DNA of 24,173 bases from Bacteroidales bacterium (GCA_024681565.1 JAILAO010000122.1:1-24173); one strand, 5' to 3'; positions 1 through 7,227 are shown, numbered from the stretch's first letter. Notes: generated by a model from the sequence alone, not told the origin. Made by a program: numbers and translations.

Positions 1-1
1 A

Positions 2-376
2 ACCGGCGCCGTCAACTACGAATATTGGGGTTCCATCACGGAGATTTCCGACCAGAACGGCTACTTCAACCGTTTCTTCGTCTCCGCTTCCAAGCATTTT
101 GATTTCGGCATCGGCGACATCGGGGTTCATGCGGGCTACCAGTACAGTCTGCGGAAAGACCGGCCGCTCAAAGGCCCCTGCGGCGGCATCAACTGGAAGC
201 CGAAATGGGTGCAGAACGACTGGATCCGACTGAACCTGATTGCCGAATATGACTCACGTACGTTCAATGCCGGACTGGTGACCTCGATCTACAAGGACCA
301 CTTCGACATCCTGGCCGTCTGGCAGAACCTGGAATGGTTCTCCATCGGCGTACGTTACAAACTGGTTCTGCACTAG
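2..376 (+). CDS. C-terminal part of an outer-membrane beta-barrel protein, probably YjbH-like (5' end outside window)
   Basis: The frame is open from the first bases to a TAG at 374-376, giving the last 124 residues of a longer protein. The residues alternate aromatic and polar (for example YEYWGSIT, IGVHAGYQYS, LEWFSIGVRYKL), as in amphipathic beta-strands. The segment NLIAEYDSRTFNAGL followed by a strand-rich tail ending near YKLVLH resembles the end of the YjbH exopolysaccharide-associated outer-membrane family, where 'AEYDS' is a recurrent feature. In that family the protein is thought to help export or anchor surface polysaccharide; that role here is inference. No signal peptide can be judged because the start is missing. 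The gene ends about 25 nt before a strong hairpin and is convergent with the downstream esterase gene. An unrelated beta-barrel family is the main alternative. Confidence 0.6.
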   Translation, partial: TGAVNYEYWGSITEISDQNGYFNRFFVSASKHFDFGIGDIGVHAGYQYSLRKDRPLKGPCGGINWKPKWVQNDWIRLNLIAEYDSRTFNAGLVTSIYKDHFDILAVWQNLEWFSIGVRYKLVLH

Positions 377-400
377 TTTTCTATCACGATCGAACATGAA

Positions 401-433
401 ACGGCGGCCATCCGGAAATCGGGTGGCCGCCGT
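401..433. terminator. Long GC-rich hairpin between convergent genes
   Basis: Bases 402-414 pair with 420-432 (stem beginning CGGCGGCCA, one G-T wobble) around a 5-nt loop; an outer A-T pair extends it to 401-433. It lies between the end of the beta-barrel gene and the end of the minus-strand esterase gene, so it could stop transcription from both sides. There is no long T-run directly after it on either strand, so it is an atypical terminator. Confidence 0.6.
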
Positions 434-459
434 ACATGAAAAAGTATGTGAATAGTTTT

Positions 460-1911
460 TTAAGGTCGGATGGGATCCCCCATTCCGGAGGCTTCCTCAT
501 CCTGAGGATTCAGTTTAAAGAGCATGAACTTCGCGTTCTCCCGGGTATACGGGGTCCATTCGACGCCGCCGCCGTTGGGATCGCCGGTCTTGGCGAAATT
601 CGTCCATGCGGTCAGCATTTTCTCGGAAAGGTCCCAGTCTCCCCGGGTCCAGGGACGCCAGCAGTGTTTCAGGGACTTGAAGACAAACCAGAGGTCGGAA
701 GAATGGAAGGCACCTTTGAGGCGCGCGGTAACCTCCGGATGGGAACCGTCGTCCGGCAACGGACGGGCGAATTCGTAAGCCCAGGCCTGATTGCCCTTCT
801 CTTCGCGGTTGAGACAGAAGGCCGCGATACCGCCGGCCATGTCGCCCATGTCATTGAGCGTATAGCCGATCATATACGGCACATCGGCGAGGGAACCGTC
901 CCTGGCCGCATCATCGAAACTCTCGAGAGACACATAGCCGTCCACGATCGGAGATCCCGTCAGGTAGGCGAACTGGCCGCTGGCGGCGTTATAGACGGTG
1001 CCCAGGGTATGGAGCATCTCGGTAGAGGCGGCACGCATCTTCTGCAGGTCCGTCAGACCTGCCCAGTCCATGACGGTCTTGACCTGTTGCTCGGCCTCAG
1101 GCAGGGACATGGCGCGGAACAGGTTGCGCCGGGGAGCCGCGGGGGCCGCCTGCGGGACGGTCAGGCCACCGCCGGACATGATCACGGCCTTGTTGAAATA
1201 GCCGCGGGCCAACGGAGATTCACAGAGCGTCTTGACGCTGCCGGCGCCGGCGCTCTGGCCGAAAATCGTCACGTTGTCCGGATCACCGCCGAACTGTGCG
1301 ATGTTCTTGCGGATCCATTTGAGGGCCTCGATCTGGTCGAGGATGCCGTAGTTTCCGGAAACGTGATGCGGGCTCTCCGCAGAAAGTTCAGGATGGGTCA
1401 GGAATCCGAAAACACCCAGGCGATAATTGATGGAGACGAGCACGACATCCTTCGCGCCCCACTCCTGGCCGTCGAACTCCGGTTCGGAGCCCCAGCCTTC
1501 ACGGTATCCGCCGCCATGGATCCACAGAGCGACGGGAAGTTTTTTGTCGACCTCGCCCGGAGCCTTGGTCCACACATTGAGGTAGAGGCAGTCTTCACTA
1601 TAAGGAGACTCTGCCCCATATCCCCATTCCGTAGCGTATCCGCCCGGATAATGGACGGACTGATAGCCGGGATGGCCGAATCGGTCAGCGGTCTTGACAC
1701 CCTGCCAGGGAACGACGGACTGGGGTTCTTTCCAGCGCAGGTCGCCGATGGGCGGAGCGGCATAGGGGATACCCCGGTACACGAACACGCCGGGGATATC
1801 TGCAGTGACACCCTGGACCTGTCCACCCTCGATGGTCAGGACCGGATTGACAATGGTTTTGGTGCATCCGAAGAGGACGAGCACGGACAAAAACAAAAGG
1901 GTTTTCTTCAT
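460..1911 (-). CDS. Carboxylesterase type B, secreted lipoprotein
   Basis: This encodes a 483-residue alpha/beta-hydrolase of the carboxylesterase type B family, which hydrolyses carboxylic esters. The start at 1911 gives a lipoprotein signal (MKKTLLFLSVLVLFGC) with the acylated Cys at residue 16; upstream in-frame codons read as non-coding. Visible family motifs are EDCLYLNVW (107-114), the oxyanion-hole HGGG (132-135), the nucleophile elbow GQSAG with Ser220 (218-222), and a C-terminal AFHSSDLWFVF with the probable catalytic His403. The catalytic acid is likely Asp355 or Asp358 in LNDMGDMAG. Length fits the family. It probably acts at the cell envelope, perhaps removing acyl groups from plant or host glycans, but no glycan-degradation genes flank it, so the substrate is unknown. 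It is a single-gene unit, divergent from the LamG/rSAM unit, with a TAACTTTG box about 27 nt upstream. Confidence 0.9.
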   Translation of the reverse strand: MKKTLLFLSVLVLFGCTKTIVNPVLTIEGGQVQGVTADIPGVFVYRGIPYAAPPIGDLRWKEPQSVVPWQGVKTADRFGHPGYQSVHYPGGYATEWGYGAESPYSEDCLYLNVWTKAPGEVDKKLPVALWIHGGGYREGWGSEPEFDGQEWGAKDVVLVSINYRLGVFGFLTHPELSAESPHHVSGNYGILDQIEALKWIRKNIAQFGGDPDNVTIFGQSAGAGSVKTLCESPLARGYFNKAVIMSGGGLTVPQAAPAAPRRNLFRAMSLPEAEQQVKTVMDWAGLTDLQKMRAASTEMLHTLGTVYNAASGQFAYLTGSPIVDGYVSLESFDDAARDGSLADVPYMIGYTLNDMGDMAGGIAAFCLNREEKGNQAWAYEFARPLPDDGSHPEVTARLKGAFHSSDLWFVFKSLKHCWRPWTRGDWDLSEKMLTAWTNFAKTGDPNGGGVEWTPYTRENAKFMLFKLNPQDEEASGMGDPIRP

Positions 1912-1937
1912 AAGGCTGTCAGTTTTAATGACCGTTA

Positions 1938-1945
1938 CAAAGTTA
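1938..1945 (-). promoter_or_regulatory. Probable -7 element (TAACTTTG) of the esterase gene
   Basis: On the minus strand TAACTTTG matches the Bacteroidota -7 consensus TAnnTTTG, 26 nt before the esterase ATG. No clear TTTG -33 box is seen at the usual spacing, so the call rests on the -7 box and position. Confidence 0.5.
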
Positions 1946-2000
1946 GTTTCCCGCCTTTTGGAAATCTTGCACGAAAAGACCAAAAAGATATAAAAATTAG

Positions 2001-2008
2001 TATCTTTG
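2001..2008 (+). promoter_or_regulatory. -7 element (TATCTTTG) of the LamG/rSAM unit
   Basis: TATCTTTG matches the Bacteroidota -7 consensus and ends only 6 nt before the ATG at 2015, which predicts an almost leaderless transcript. An inverted repeat, AAAGATA (1984-1990) and TATCTTT (2001-2007) separated by 10 nt, overlaps the box and may be an operator. A TTTG -33 box is not evident. Confidence 0.6.
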
Positions 2009-2014
2009 AGAGTT

Positions 2015-2707
2015 ATGAAAAAGATTACCCTCCTCCTCGCCCTCTGCACGGCACTCCTCTGTTCGGCCCAGCCCCGTACGGCCGAGTGGTCCGCAGACTA
2101 TTTCCCCGCCATCCGAAGCCTGTTCGGAGAACCTCAGGTTTTCTGGACTCCCGCCGGTCAGGCCGTTCATTTCAACGGCAACGGAGACGGGGTCTTCGTC
2201 GAATCCGTCCCCGTTGCCGGGATGGAAGCATTCACCCTGGAGGTCATTTTCCGCCAGGACGGCGATGCCGCCTTCGAGCAGCGCTTCCTGCATATCGGCA
2301 CCATGGACAAGCGCATCCTCTTCGAGACGCGCGTCAATCCCGACAAGACCTGGTATTTCGATGCATTCGTCAACCTGGGCACACCGGAGGCCACACCGGA
2401 GCAGCCCAACCCGGCCCGGCGAAGCGCCGTCCTGATCGATGAGAAGCTCACGCATCCCACGGACCGCTGGTATTCCCTGGCCCTGGTCGCCTCTCCGGAC
2501 GGGCTGGTCAGCTATGTGGACGGCGTAGAGCAGTGCCGCAGTTCCCTGCCCTGGCTGCCCCTCGTCAACGAAGGGTTCACTTCCGTCGGCGTGCGGCAGA
2601 ACATGGTCTGCTGGTTCAAGGGGGACCTTCTCAAACTGCGCGTGACCCCGCGGGTCCTGAAACCCGAAGAGTTCCTCCAGGACCACAAAAAGCTCAACGG
2701 CGAATAA
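2015..2707 (+). CDS. Secreted LamG/concanavalin A-like domain protein
   Basis: This encodes 230 residues starting with a signal peptide (MKKITLLLALCTALLCSAQ, probable cleavage after SA). An upstream in-frame codon at 2006 lies inside the promoter box, so ATG 2015 is preferred. The mature part has the usual order of a LamG/ConA-like jelly-roll: AVHFNGNGDGVFV, FTLEVIFR, a central KRILFETRV strand, DRWYSLALVASPDGLVSYVDG, then a C-terminal FKGDLLKLRVTPRVLKPEEF. Such domains bind carbohydrate or protein ligands outside the cytoplasm; no catalytic residues are evident, so a binding rather than enzymatic role is likely. The stop codon is 2 nt before the radical SAM gene, so the two are surely co-transcribed, which suggests a shared function in the rSAM-lipoprotein system. 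The ligand is unknown. Confidence 0.75.
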   Translation: MKKITLLLALCTALLCSAQPRTAEWSADYFPAIRSLFGEPQVFWTPAGQAVHFNGNGDGVFVESVPVAGMEAFTLEVIFRQDGDAAFEQRFLHIGTMDKRILFETRVNPDKTWYFDAFVNLGTPEATPEQPNPARRSAVLIDEKLTHPTDRWYSLALVASPDGLVSYVDGVEQCRSSLPWLPLVNEGFTSVGVRQNMVCWFKGDLLKLRVTPRVLKPEEFLQDHKKLNGE

Positions 2708-2709
2708 TA

Positions 2710-3771
2710 ATGCTGGACCTGCGGCACAGGATCGCCCTGGACATCAACAATTTCCTGCAGAGAGACGTCCGGCGGAGCCATCCGCTGGAGCAGCTTTTCT
2801 GGGAATGTACGCTCCGCTGCAACCTGGCCTGCCGGCACTGCGGCAGCGACTGCAAGGCGGTGGCGGAGGCGCCGGACATGCCCCGGGAGGATTTCCTCCG
2901 GGTGCTGGACAGCGTCAACGCCCATTGCGAGCCGCATTCCGTATTTGTCATCGTGACCGGCGGGGAACCGCTGATGCGTCCGGACCTGGAAGCGTGCGGC
3001 CGGGGCATCTATGAAAAAGGCTTTTCCTGGGGCATGGTTACCAACGGATTCGCCCTGACCCCGGAGCGCTTCGCCCGGCTGCTGGACAGCGGGATGCGGA
3101 GCGCGACCGTCAGTCTGGACGGGCTGCAGGACAACCACGACTGGATGCGGGGGCGGGAACACAGTTTCGAACGGGCCGCTGCAGCCATCCGGCTCCTCGC
3201 CGGTCAAAAGGATTTCGTCTTTGACGTCGTGACTTGCGTCAACCGGCGCAACTATGCCGAACTCCCTCGCCTCAAGGAGGCGCTGATCGCCTGGGGCGTA
3301 CCCGGCTGGCGCCTGTTCACGGTCTTCCCGATGGGACGCGCTGCCGGCGACCCCGAACTGCAGCTCCCGCCGGACCAGTTCCGGGGCCTGCTTGACTTCA
3401 TCAGGCAGACCCGCCGGGAAGGCCGCATCCACGCCTCCTACGGCTGCGAAGGCTTCCTCGGGAATTATGAAGGAGAGGTCCGGGACCATTTCTACAGCTG
3501 CGAAGCGGGGATTACCGCGGCTTCCGTGCTGGTGGACGGTTCGATCTCCGCCTGCGCCAGCATCCGGGCGGACTACCACCAGGGCAACATCTACCGGGAT
3601 GACCTGATGGAGGTCTGGGAACGGGGATTCCGGCCCTACCGGGACCGGGAATGGATGCGCACCGGAGAATGTGCAGACTGCAGATACTTCAAATATTGCC
3701 TCGGCGGCGGGATGCACCTGCGCGACGATCAGGGAAAGCTGCTATTTTGTCATTTAAAAAGAATTGCATAA
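2710..3771 (+). CDS. Radical SAM/SPASM enzyme of the rSAM/lipoprotein system
   Basis: This encodes a 353-residue radical SAM enzyme. The SAM-binding 4Fe-4S cluster motif is C37-N-L-A-C41-R-H-C44, followed by GGEP at 84-87. A C-terminal SPASM-type region carries Cys246, Cys264, Cys282, Cys321, Cys324, Cys330 and Cys347, enough for auxiliary clusters. The ending CADCRYFKYCLGGGMHL plus a final CHLKR is characteristic, as I recall, of the Bacteroidota family named 'radical SAM enzyme, rSAM/lipoprotein system' (TIGR04133). SPASM enzymes usually modify peptides, and the next gene is indeed a small lipoprotein, the expected partner. The reaction is unknown. ATG 2710 follows the LamG stop by 2 nt; upstream in-frame sequence is the shadow of the LamG gene. 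The end of this gene overlaps the promoter of the lipoprotein gene. Confidence 0.85.
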   Translation: MLDLRHRIALDINNFLQRDVRRSHPLEQLFWECTLRCNLACRHCGSDCKAVAEAPDMPREDFLRVLDSVNAHCEPHSVFVIVTGGEPLMRPDLEACGRGIYEKGFSWGMVTNGFALTPERFARLLDSGMRSATVSLDGLQDNHDWMRGREHSFERAAAAIRLLAGQKDFVFDVVTCVNRRNYAELPRLKEALIAWGVPGWRLFTVFPMGRAAGDPELQLPPDQFRGLLDFIRQTRREGRIHASYGCEGFLGNYEGEVRDHFYSCEAGITAASVLVDGSISACASIRADYHQGNIYRDDLMEVWERGFRPYRDREWMRTGECADCRYFKYCLGGGMHLRDDQGKLLFCHLKRIA

Positions 3772-3776
3772 CTTTG
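3746..3776 (+). promoter_or_regulatory. Complete TTTG-N19-TAACTTTG promoter of the lipoprotein gene
   Basis: TTTG at 3746-3749, a 19-nt spacer and TAACTTTG at 3769-3776 match the Bacteroidota consensus in full. The promoter lies across the last codons and stop codon of the radical SAM gene and ends 5 nt before the lipoprotein ATG, so the transcript should be leaderless or nearly so. Confidence 0.75.
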
Positions 3777-3781
3777 GCTCT

Positions 3782-4102
3782 ATGAAAAGGTCCGTCAACT
3801 ACATCCTGGCCGGCATCCTGGCGCTTCTCGGCTTCTCTTCCTGCTCGGCCCTGCGCGAGGCGCGGCAGGCCCGTCTCGAGCGGGAGCAGGAAGCGGCGAA
3901 AGCGCAGCAGAAGGCCCTGGTCGAGCAAGTGCTTGCTGATATGGAGGAGAAAGAAAGACCGTCCAGAGAGCAAGAGCGCAAAGAATTGGAAGAGCAGGAA
4001 CTCAAACGGCTGGACAGCATCCGCCGCGCCGAGCTCGAACGGACCAAGCTGCTCTATGCCGTGCCCAATGTCCCGTATCAGCGAATCGAGGACAAAAAGT
4101 AG
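3782..4102 (+). CDS. Small coiled-coil lipoprotein paired with the radical SAM enzyme
   Basis: This encodes 106 residues. A lipoprotein signal (AGILALLGFSSC) ends at Cys21 and closely resembles the N-terminus I recall for radical SAM-associated putative lipoproteins of Bacteroidales (TIGR04134 type). Residues about 22-88 are almost entirely Glu, Lys, Arg, Gln, Leu and Ala, with no helix breaker except one Pro, and should form a long charged coiled coil. The C-terminus, LLYAVPNVPYQRIEDKK, recalls the Y-G-x-P-x-x-x-Y motif that follows the lipobox in those partners. ATG 3782 is preferred over an upstream in-frame codon because the promoter box sits between them. The protein is likely anchored in the inner or outer membrane. 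It may be the substrate of the neighbouring rSAM enzyme, but this is inference. Gene end is only 6 nt from the convergent proA end. Confidence 0.75.
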   Translation: MKRSVNYILAGILALLGFSSCSALREARQARLEREQEAAKAQQKALVEQVLADMEEKERPSREQERKELEEQELKRLDSIRRAELERTKLLYAVPNVPYQRIEDKK

Positions 4103-4108
4103 TATCCC

Positions 4109-5347
4109 CTACGGCCGGATCTGGCCGTTCCCCTCGATGAGCCACTTATAGGTGGTCAGTTCGGCGAGGCCCATCGGGCCGCGGGCGCCCAGTTTCTGGG
4201 TGCTGATGCCGATTTCCGCGCCCAGCCCGAACTGGGCGCCGTCGGTAAAACTGGTCGGGGCATTCACGTACACACAGGCCGCGTCCACCTCGCGCTGGAA
4301 ACGCCGGGCCGCCTCTTCGGAAGCCGTTACGATGCTCTCGCTATGCCCGGAACCGAACCGGGCGATGTGTGCCAGCGCCTCCTCCAGGGACGGCACGGTC
4401 CGGACGGCCATCTTGTAGTCCATGTATTCCGTGCCGAAAGATTCCGGCGTAGCGGGTTCCAGCAAAGGATAGTTCCCCTGCAGGGCGGCAAAAGCCGCTT
4501 CATCCGCATACAGGAGGACCTGGTGGTCTGCCAGGGGAGCCACCAGCGCAGGCAGGTCGGAAAGCCGGGCTTCGTGGACGAGCAGGCAGTCCAGCGCATT
4601 GCAGACCGAGACACGGCGGGTCTTGGCATTGCAGACGATGCGGCGGCCCGTCTCCAGGTCTCCGTCCCGGTCGAAATAGGTATTGACCACCCCGGCGCCC
4701 GTCTCGATGCAGGGCACTTTGGCGTGATCCCGGACATAATCGATCAGACGGCGGCCGCCCCGCGGGATCACCAGGTCCACATACCCGACGGCACCGAGCA
4801 GGTCACCGACGGCCTCGTGGGTCGGTGGCAGCAGGGTCACGGTCTCCGGGGGAATCCCCAGACCCGCCAGGACCTTCCGGATCAGCGTCACGGCGGCCCG
4901 GTTGGAAGCATCGGCGTCGCTGCCGCCCTTGAGTACGCAGGCGTTGCCGCTGCGCAGGCAGAGCGCGAAAACGTCGAAAGTCACGTTGGGCCGGGCCTCA
5001 TAGATGACGCCGATGACGCCAAAAGGCACGCTGACCTTGCGCAGGTGCAGGCCATTGGGCAGGGTGCGGTCGTCCAGGATACGCCCCAGGGGCGACGGGA
5101 GGGCCGAAACGTGGCGCATGTCGGAAGCGATTCCGGACAAGCGTTCCGGACTCAGCCGGAGGCGGTCATACAGCGGACTCTGCGGATCCATCCGCGCCAG
5201 GTCTTCTGCGTTCGCAGCCAGAATGTCCGCGCTCTGCGCCTCGATGGCGTCCGCCACGGCGCAAAGCGCCGCCGCCCGGACTTCGTCCGGCAGCAGCGCG
5301 GTCTGTGCAGCCGCTCGCTTGGCGGCTTCAAAAAGGGCCTTGCTCAT
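4109..5347 (-). CDS. proA: Glutamate-5-semialdehyde dehydrogenase (gamma-glutamyl phosphate reductase)
   Basis: This encodes 412 residues, the usual ProA length. ProA reduces gamma-glutamyl phosphate with NADPH to glutamate-5-semialdehyde, the second step of proline synthesis in the cytoplasm. Visible motifs: GVIGVIYEARPNVTFD (111-125), CVLKGGSDA (137-145), the active-site Cys249 in RRVSVCNALD, GTEYMDYKMAV, and the family ending AEIGISTQKLGARGPMGL then LTTYKW. The ATG lies 3 nt after the proB stop, so the genes form one operon. A small palindrome at 4111-4128, within the last codons, may help end transcription. The gene is intact and typical. Confidence 0.97.
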   Translation of the reverse strand: MSKALFEAAKRAAAQTALLPDEVRAAALCAVADAIEAQSADILAANAEDLARMDPQSPLYDRLRLSPERLSGIASDMRHVSALPSPLGRILDDRTLPNGLHLRKVSVPFGVIGVIYEARPNVTFDVFALCLRSGNACVLKGGSDADASNRAAVTLIRKVLAGLGIPPETVTLLPPTHEAVGDLLGAVGYVDLVIPRGGRRLIDYVRDHAKVPCIETGAGVVNTYFDRDGDLETGRRIVCNAKTRRVSVCNALDCLLVHEARLSDLPALVAPLADHQVLLYADEAAFAALQGNYPLLEPATPESFGTEYMDYKMAVRTVPSLEEALAHIARFGSGHSESIVTASEEAARRFQREVDAACVYVNAPTSFTDGAQFGLGAEIGISTQKLGARGPMGLAELTTYKWLIEGNGQIRP

Positions 5348-5350
5348 AAC

Positions 5351-6115
5351 TTAAGGGAGAAACTCGGTAAACACGGTATCTTCAGGATGCAATAGCAGGT
5401 CCGGCAGGATCTGCTCGCACTTGCCGTCGGCAATCAGCACGCGGATGCCGGAAGCAGCGACACGGCGCGCCGTATTGTATTTGGAAAACATGCCGCCCCG
5501 GCCAAAGGCGCTCTTCTCTTTGCTGATGCAGGCGGAGAGATCGTCGGCACAATGGACGGTACGGATCAGCCGGGCGCCCGGCTCGTCGGGATGCCGGTCA
5601 TAGATCCCGGAAATATTGCTCAGGAGCACCAGGGTCTGTGCACCGACCATTTCGGCGATGAGACCGGAGAGTTCGTCGTTGTCGGTAAACATCAGTTCGG
5701 TAACGCTGACGGTATCGTTCTCGTTGACAATCGGAACCACGCCATGCTGCAGCATCACCTCCATGCAGGCGCGCTGGTTTTCGCGTTCGCGCTCCGTTTC
5801 GAAATTGCGCTTGGTCGTCAGGACCTGGCCGACCTGCAGCCCATAGTCGCGGAACAAACGGTAATACAGGTCCATCAGCCGGACCTGCCCCACGGCAGAA
5901 TACAGCTGACGCTGTTCCACACTGTCCAGGTCATTGTCCAGATGCAGCTCCGTACGCCCGCAGGCCACGGCTCCGGAACTGACCAGGACCACGGCATAGC
6001 CCTGTTTTCTCAGAAAGACCACCTGGTCCACCAAAGCGGATACGCGGGTCACATCCAATGTCCCGTCCGCACGCGTCAGCACGTTCGTGCCGATCTTGAC
6101 GACAAGGCGTTTCAT
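5351..6115 (-). CDS. proB: Glutamate 5-kinase, short form without PUA domain
   Basis: This encodes 254 residues. ProB phosphorylates glutamate to gamma-glutamyl phosphate, the first and feedback-controlled step of proline synthesis. The amino-acid kinase fold is complete: KIGTNVLT near the start, VLVSSGAVACG (43-53), PIVNENDTVS, FTDNDELSGLIA and FGRGGMFSK, ending with a strand reaching VFTEFLP. The E. coli enzyme has about 367 residues because of a C-terminal PUA domain, which is absent here; the stop is followed by proA 3 nt later, so there is no room for a missing piece. The ATG overlaps the stop of the upstream lipoprotein gene (ATGA), implying translational coupling. Function is near certain; how the missing PUA domain affects regulation is unknown. 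Confidence 0.95.
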   Translation of the reverse strand: MKRLVVKIGTNVLTRADGTLDVTRVSALVDQVVFLRKQGYAVVLVSSGAVACGRTELHLDNDLDSVEQRQLYSAVGQVRLMDLYYRLFRDYGLQVGQVLTTKRNFETERERENQRACMEVMLQHGVVPIVNENDTVSVTELMFTDNDELSGLIAEMVGAQTLVLLSNISGIYDRHPDEPGARLIRTVHCADDLSACISKEKSAFGRGGMFSKYNTARRVAASGIRVLIADGKCEQILPDLLLHPEDTVFTEFLP

Positions 6116-6996
6116 CGGCCGATCACTTTACGGGCATCGTCGATCAGATAGCCCCGGACCTTATTGAGCGGCAGGGAAAACTCCGGCATTCCGGAAGCAT
6201 AGGGAGCGACCTCGTACTGCTGATAAACGAAATGGAGGCTGTCTGCGACCGGATAGGGATTCCACGCCGGAAGCGGGATCAGACCGTCCTCCGGAAGGCT
6301 GAGGAAAGCATCCAGCTCCAATCCGACCTCATCGATCCGCGACTGGAAATAGCGCTGCATCCCTTCACGCAGAAGTTTCTGCATCGGCTCTTTGCTGTCC
6401 GGCTCGAAAAAGCCCAGGACAGGATGTCCGTCTTTTTTGCTGAAAGTCACCGGTCCTTCGCCGATGATGCCGCCATGCGCGCCGCCATAGCTGACATAAC
6501 TCTGCGAATCGAAAACGACATAGCTGTCCGACTCTTCCAGCTTCCTGAGGGTGTATTCATGATCCCAGCCGCTGATGTTCTTTGCGTAATAATCCTTTTC
6601 GCTGTCGGAAAGTGTTTCCGATGCGTAAATATCCAGCACCCGCTCCCCGCAGTCCCGGTCGGAGGCCACGGTGATGGCTTCCAGGGCCTTCTTTTCATAG
6701 TAGGAGAACAGGGCGTCGGAATCGTTGATATCTCCGTCATAGCGATTGAAATCCCGCTCCTCCCCGGAGTTCGACACATGGCTGAGCGCATGGTCCATCA
6801 CATCCAAAAGGGTGGCGCGGATCGCCGCCGAAGTTTTGTTCGCGGCAAGGGGCAGCTCGACATCCATATTGATCCGGGCATAGGCGGAGGTGTCCGCGAA
6901 ATGGCGGACTTCCATCTTCAAGGGGGCTTTAGACGGATTACAGGAGGCCAGCATGGCCAAGGCGGCGGCCACCCCCAGGAGAAACAACTTTTTCAT
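6112..6996 (-). CDS. DUF3298-like periplasmic/surface lipoprotein
   Basis: This encodes 294 residues. ATG 6996 gives a lipoprotein signal with lipobox LASC and acylated Cys19; upstream in-frame sequence runs through the promoter region and is not coding. The C-terminal half has hallmarks of DUF3298: SYVSYGGAHGG, a GFFEPDS segment, a LREGMQRYF helix, and the closing VYQQYEVAPYASGMPEFSL then LNKVRGYL. The domain also occurs in RsiV-type anti-sigma factors and in some peptidoglycan deacetylases, where its role is poorly known or lysozyme-binding. The function here is unknown. The stop overlaps the proB start, so it heads the proline operon, an unexpected partnership that may be only transcriptional convenience. 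Confidence 0.8.
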   Translation of the reverse strand: MKKLFLLGVAAALAMLASCNPSKAPLKMEVRHFADTSAYARINMDVELPLAANKTSAAIRATLLDVMDHALSHVSNSGEERDFNRYDGDINDSDALFSYYEKKALEAITVASDRDCGERVLDIYASETLSDSEKDYYAKNISGWDHEYTLRKLEESDSYVVFDSQSYVSYGGAHGGIIGEGPVTFSKKDGHPVLGFFEPDSKEPMQKLLREGMQRYFQSRIDEVGLELDAFLSLPEDGLIPLPAWNPYPVADSLHFVYQQYEVAPYASGMPEFSLPLNKVRGYLIDDARKVIGR

Positions 6997-7016
6997 ACTA
7001 ACTAGCTTTGTCCGTT

Positions 7017-7024
7017 CAAATATA
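7017..7024 (-). promoter_or_regulatory. -7 element (TATATTTG) of the DUF3298-proB-proA operon
   Basis: On the minus strand TATATTTG matches the Bacteroidota -7 consensus, 20 nt upstream of the lipoprotein ATG. TTTG boxes exist upstream, but at spacings of 12 and 24 nt rather than 19-20, so the -33 element is not secure. Confidence 0.6.
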
Positions 7025-7085
7025 GCGCATTTCCTCCAAAAAAAGAAACAAACGGCCCGGGATCGCTCCCGCATGCGCCTGCAAA

Positions 7086-7115
7086 ACAAAAAAGGCCGCA
7101 GAAAAATCTGCGGCC
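7086..7115 (-). terminator. Rho-independent terminator after tRNA-Asn
   Basis: A perfect 9-bp stem, 7107-7115 with 7094-7102 (GGCCGCAGA on the plus strand), and a 4-nt loop is followed on the minus strand by a six-T run, then G and more T. It lies 9 nt downstream of the tRNA 3' end. Confidence 0.85.
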
Positions 7116-7123
7116 TGATCTTG

Positions 7124-7197
7124 CTCCCCTTCTAGGACTTGAACCTAGGACCCCCTGATTAACAGTCAGGTGCTCTAACCAACTGAGCTAAAGAGGA
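7124..7197 (-). tRNA. tRNA-Asn (anticodon GTT)
   Basis: The 74-nt minus-strand sequence folds as a standard tRNA. The acceptor stem pairs TCCTCTT (7197-7191) with AAGGGGA (7131-7125), leaving G as discriminator. The D-arm has AGCTCAGTTGGTTAGAGC, the anticodon stem CTGAC/ATCAG bears a loop with GTT, and the T-arm contains GGTTCAAGTCC. CCA is not encoded and must be added after transcription. It has a complete promoter upstream and a terminator directly downstream, so it is a monocistronic unit. Confidence 0.96.
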
Positions 7198-7227
7198 CTG
7201 TTTCCCTCGACTTGCGTTTTGGGATTG

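Noticed and set aside
436..2442. Long plus-strand open frame (668 codons) over the esterase gene
   Set aside because: Its translation has no recognisable domain and odd composition, while the minus strand encodes a full carboxylesterase with all motifs. It is an antisense shadow favoured by high GC.
4111..4128. Palindrome at the proA 3' end (ACGGCC, 6-nt loop, GGCCGT)
   Set aside because: The stem is only 6 bp, lies inside the coding end and has no adjacent T-run on either strand. It is too weak to list as a terminator feature.
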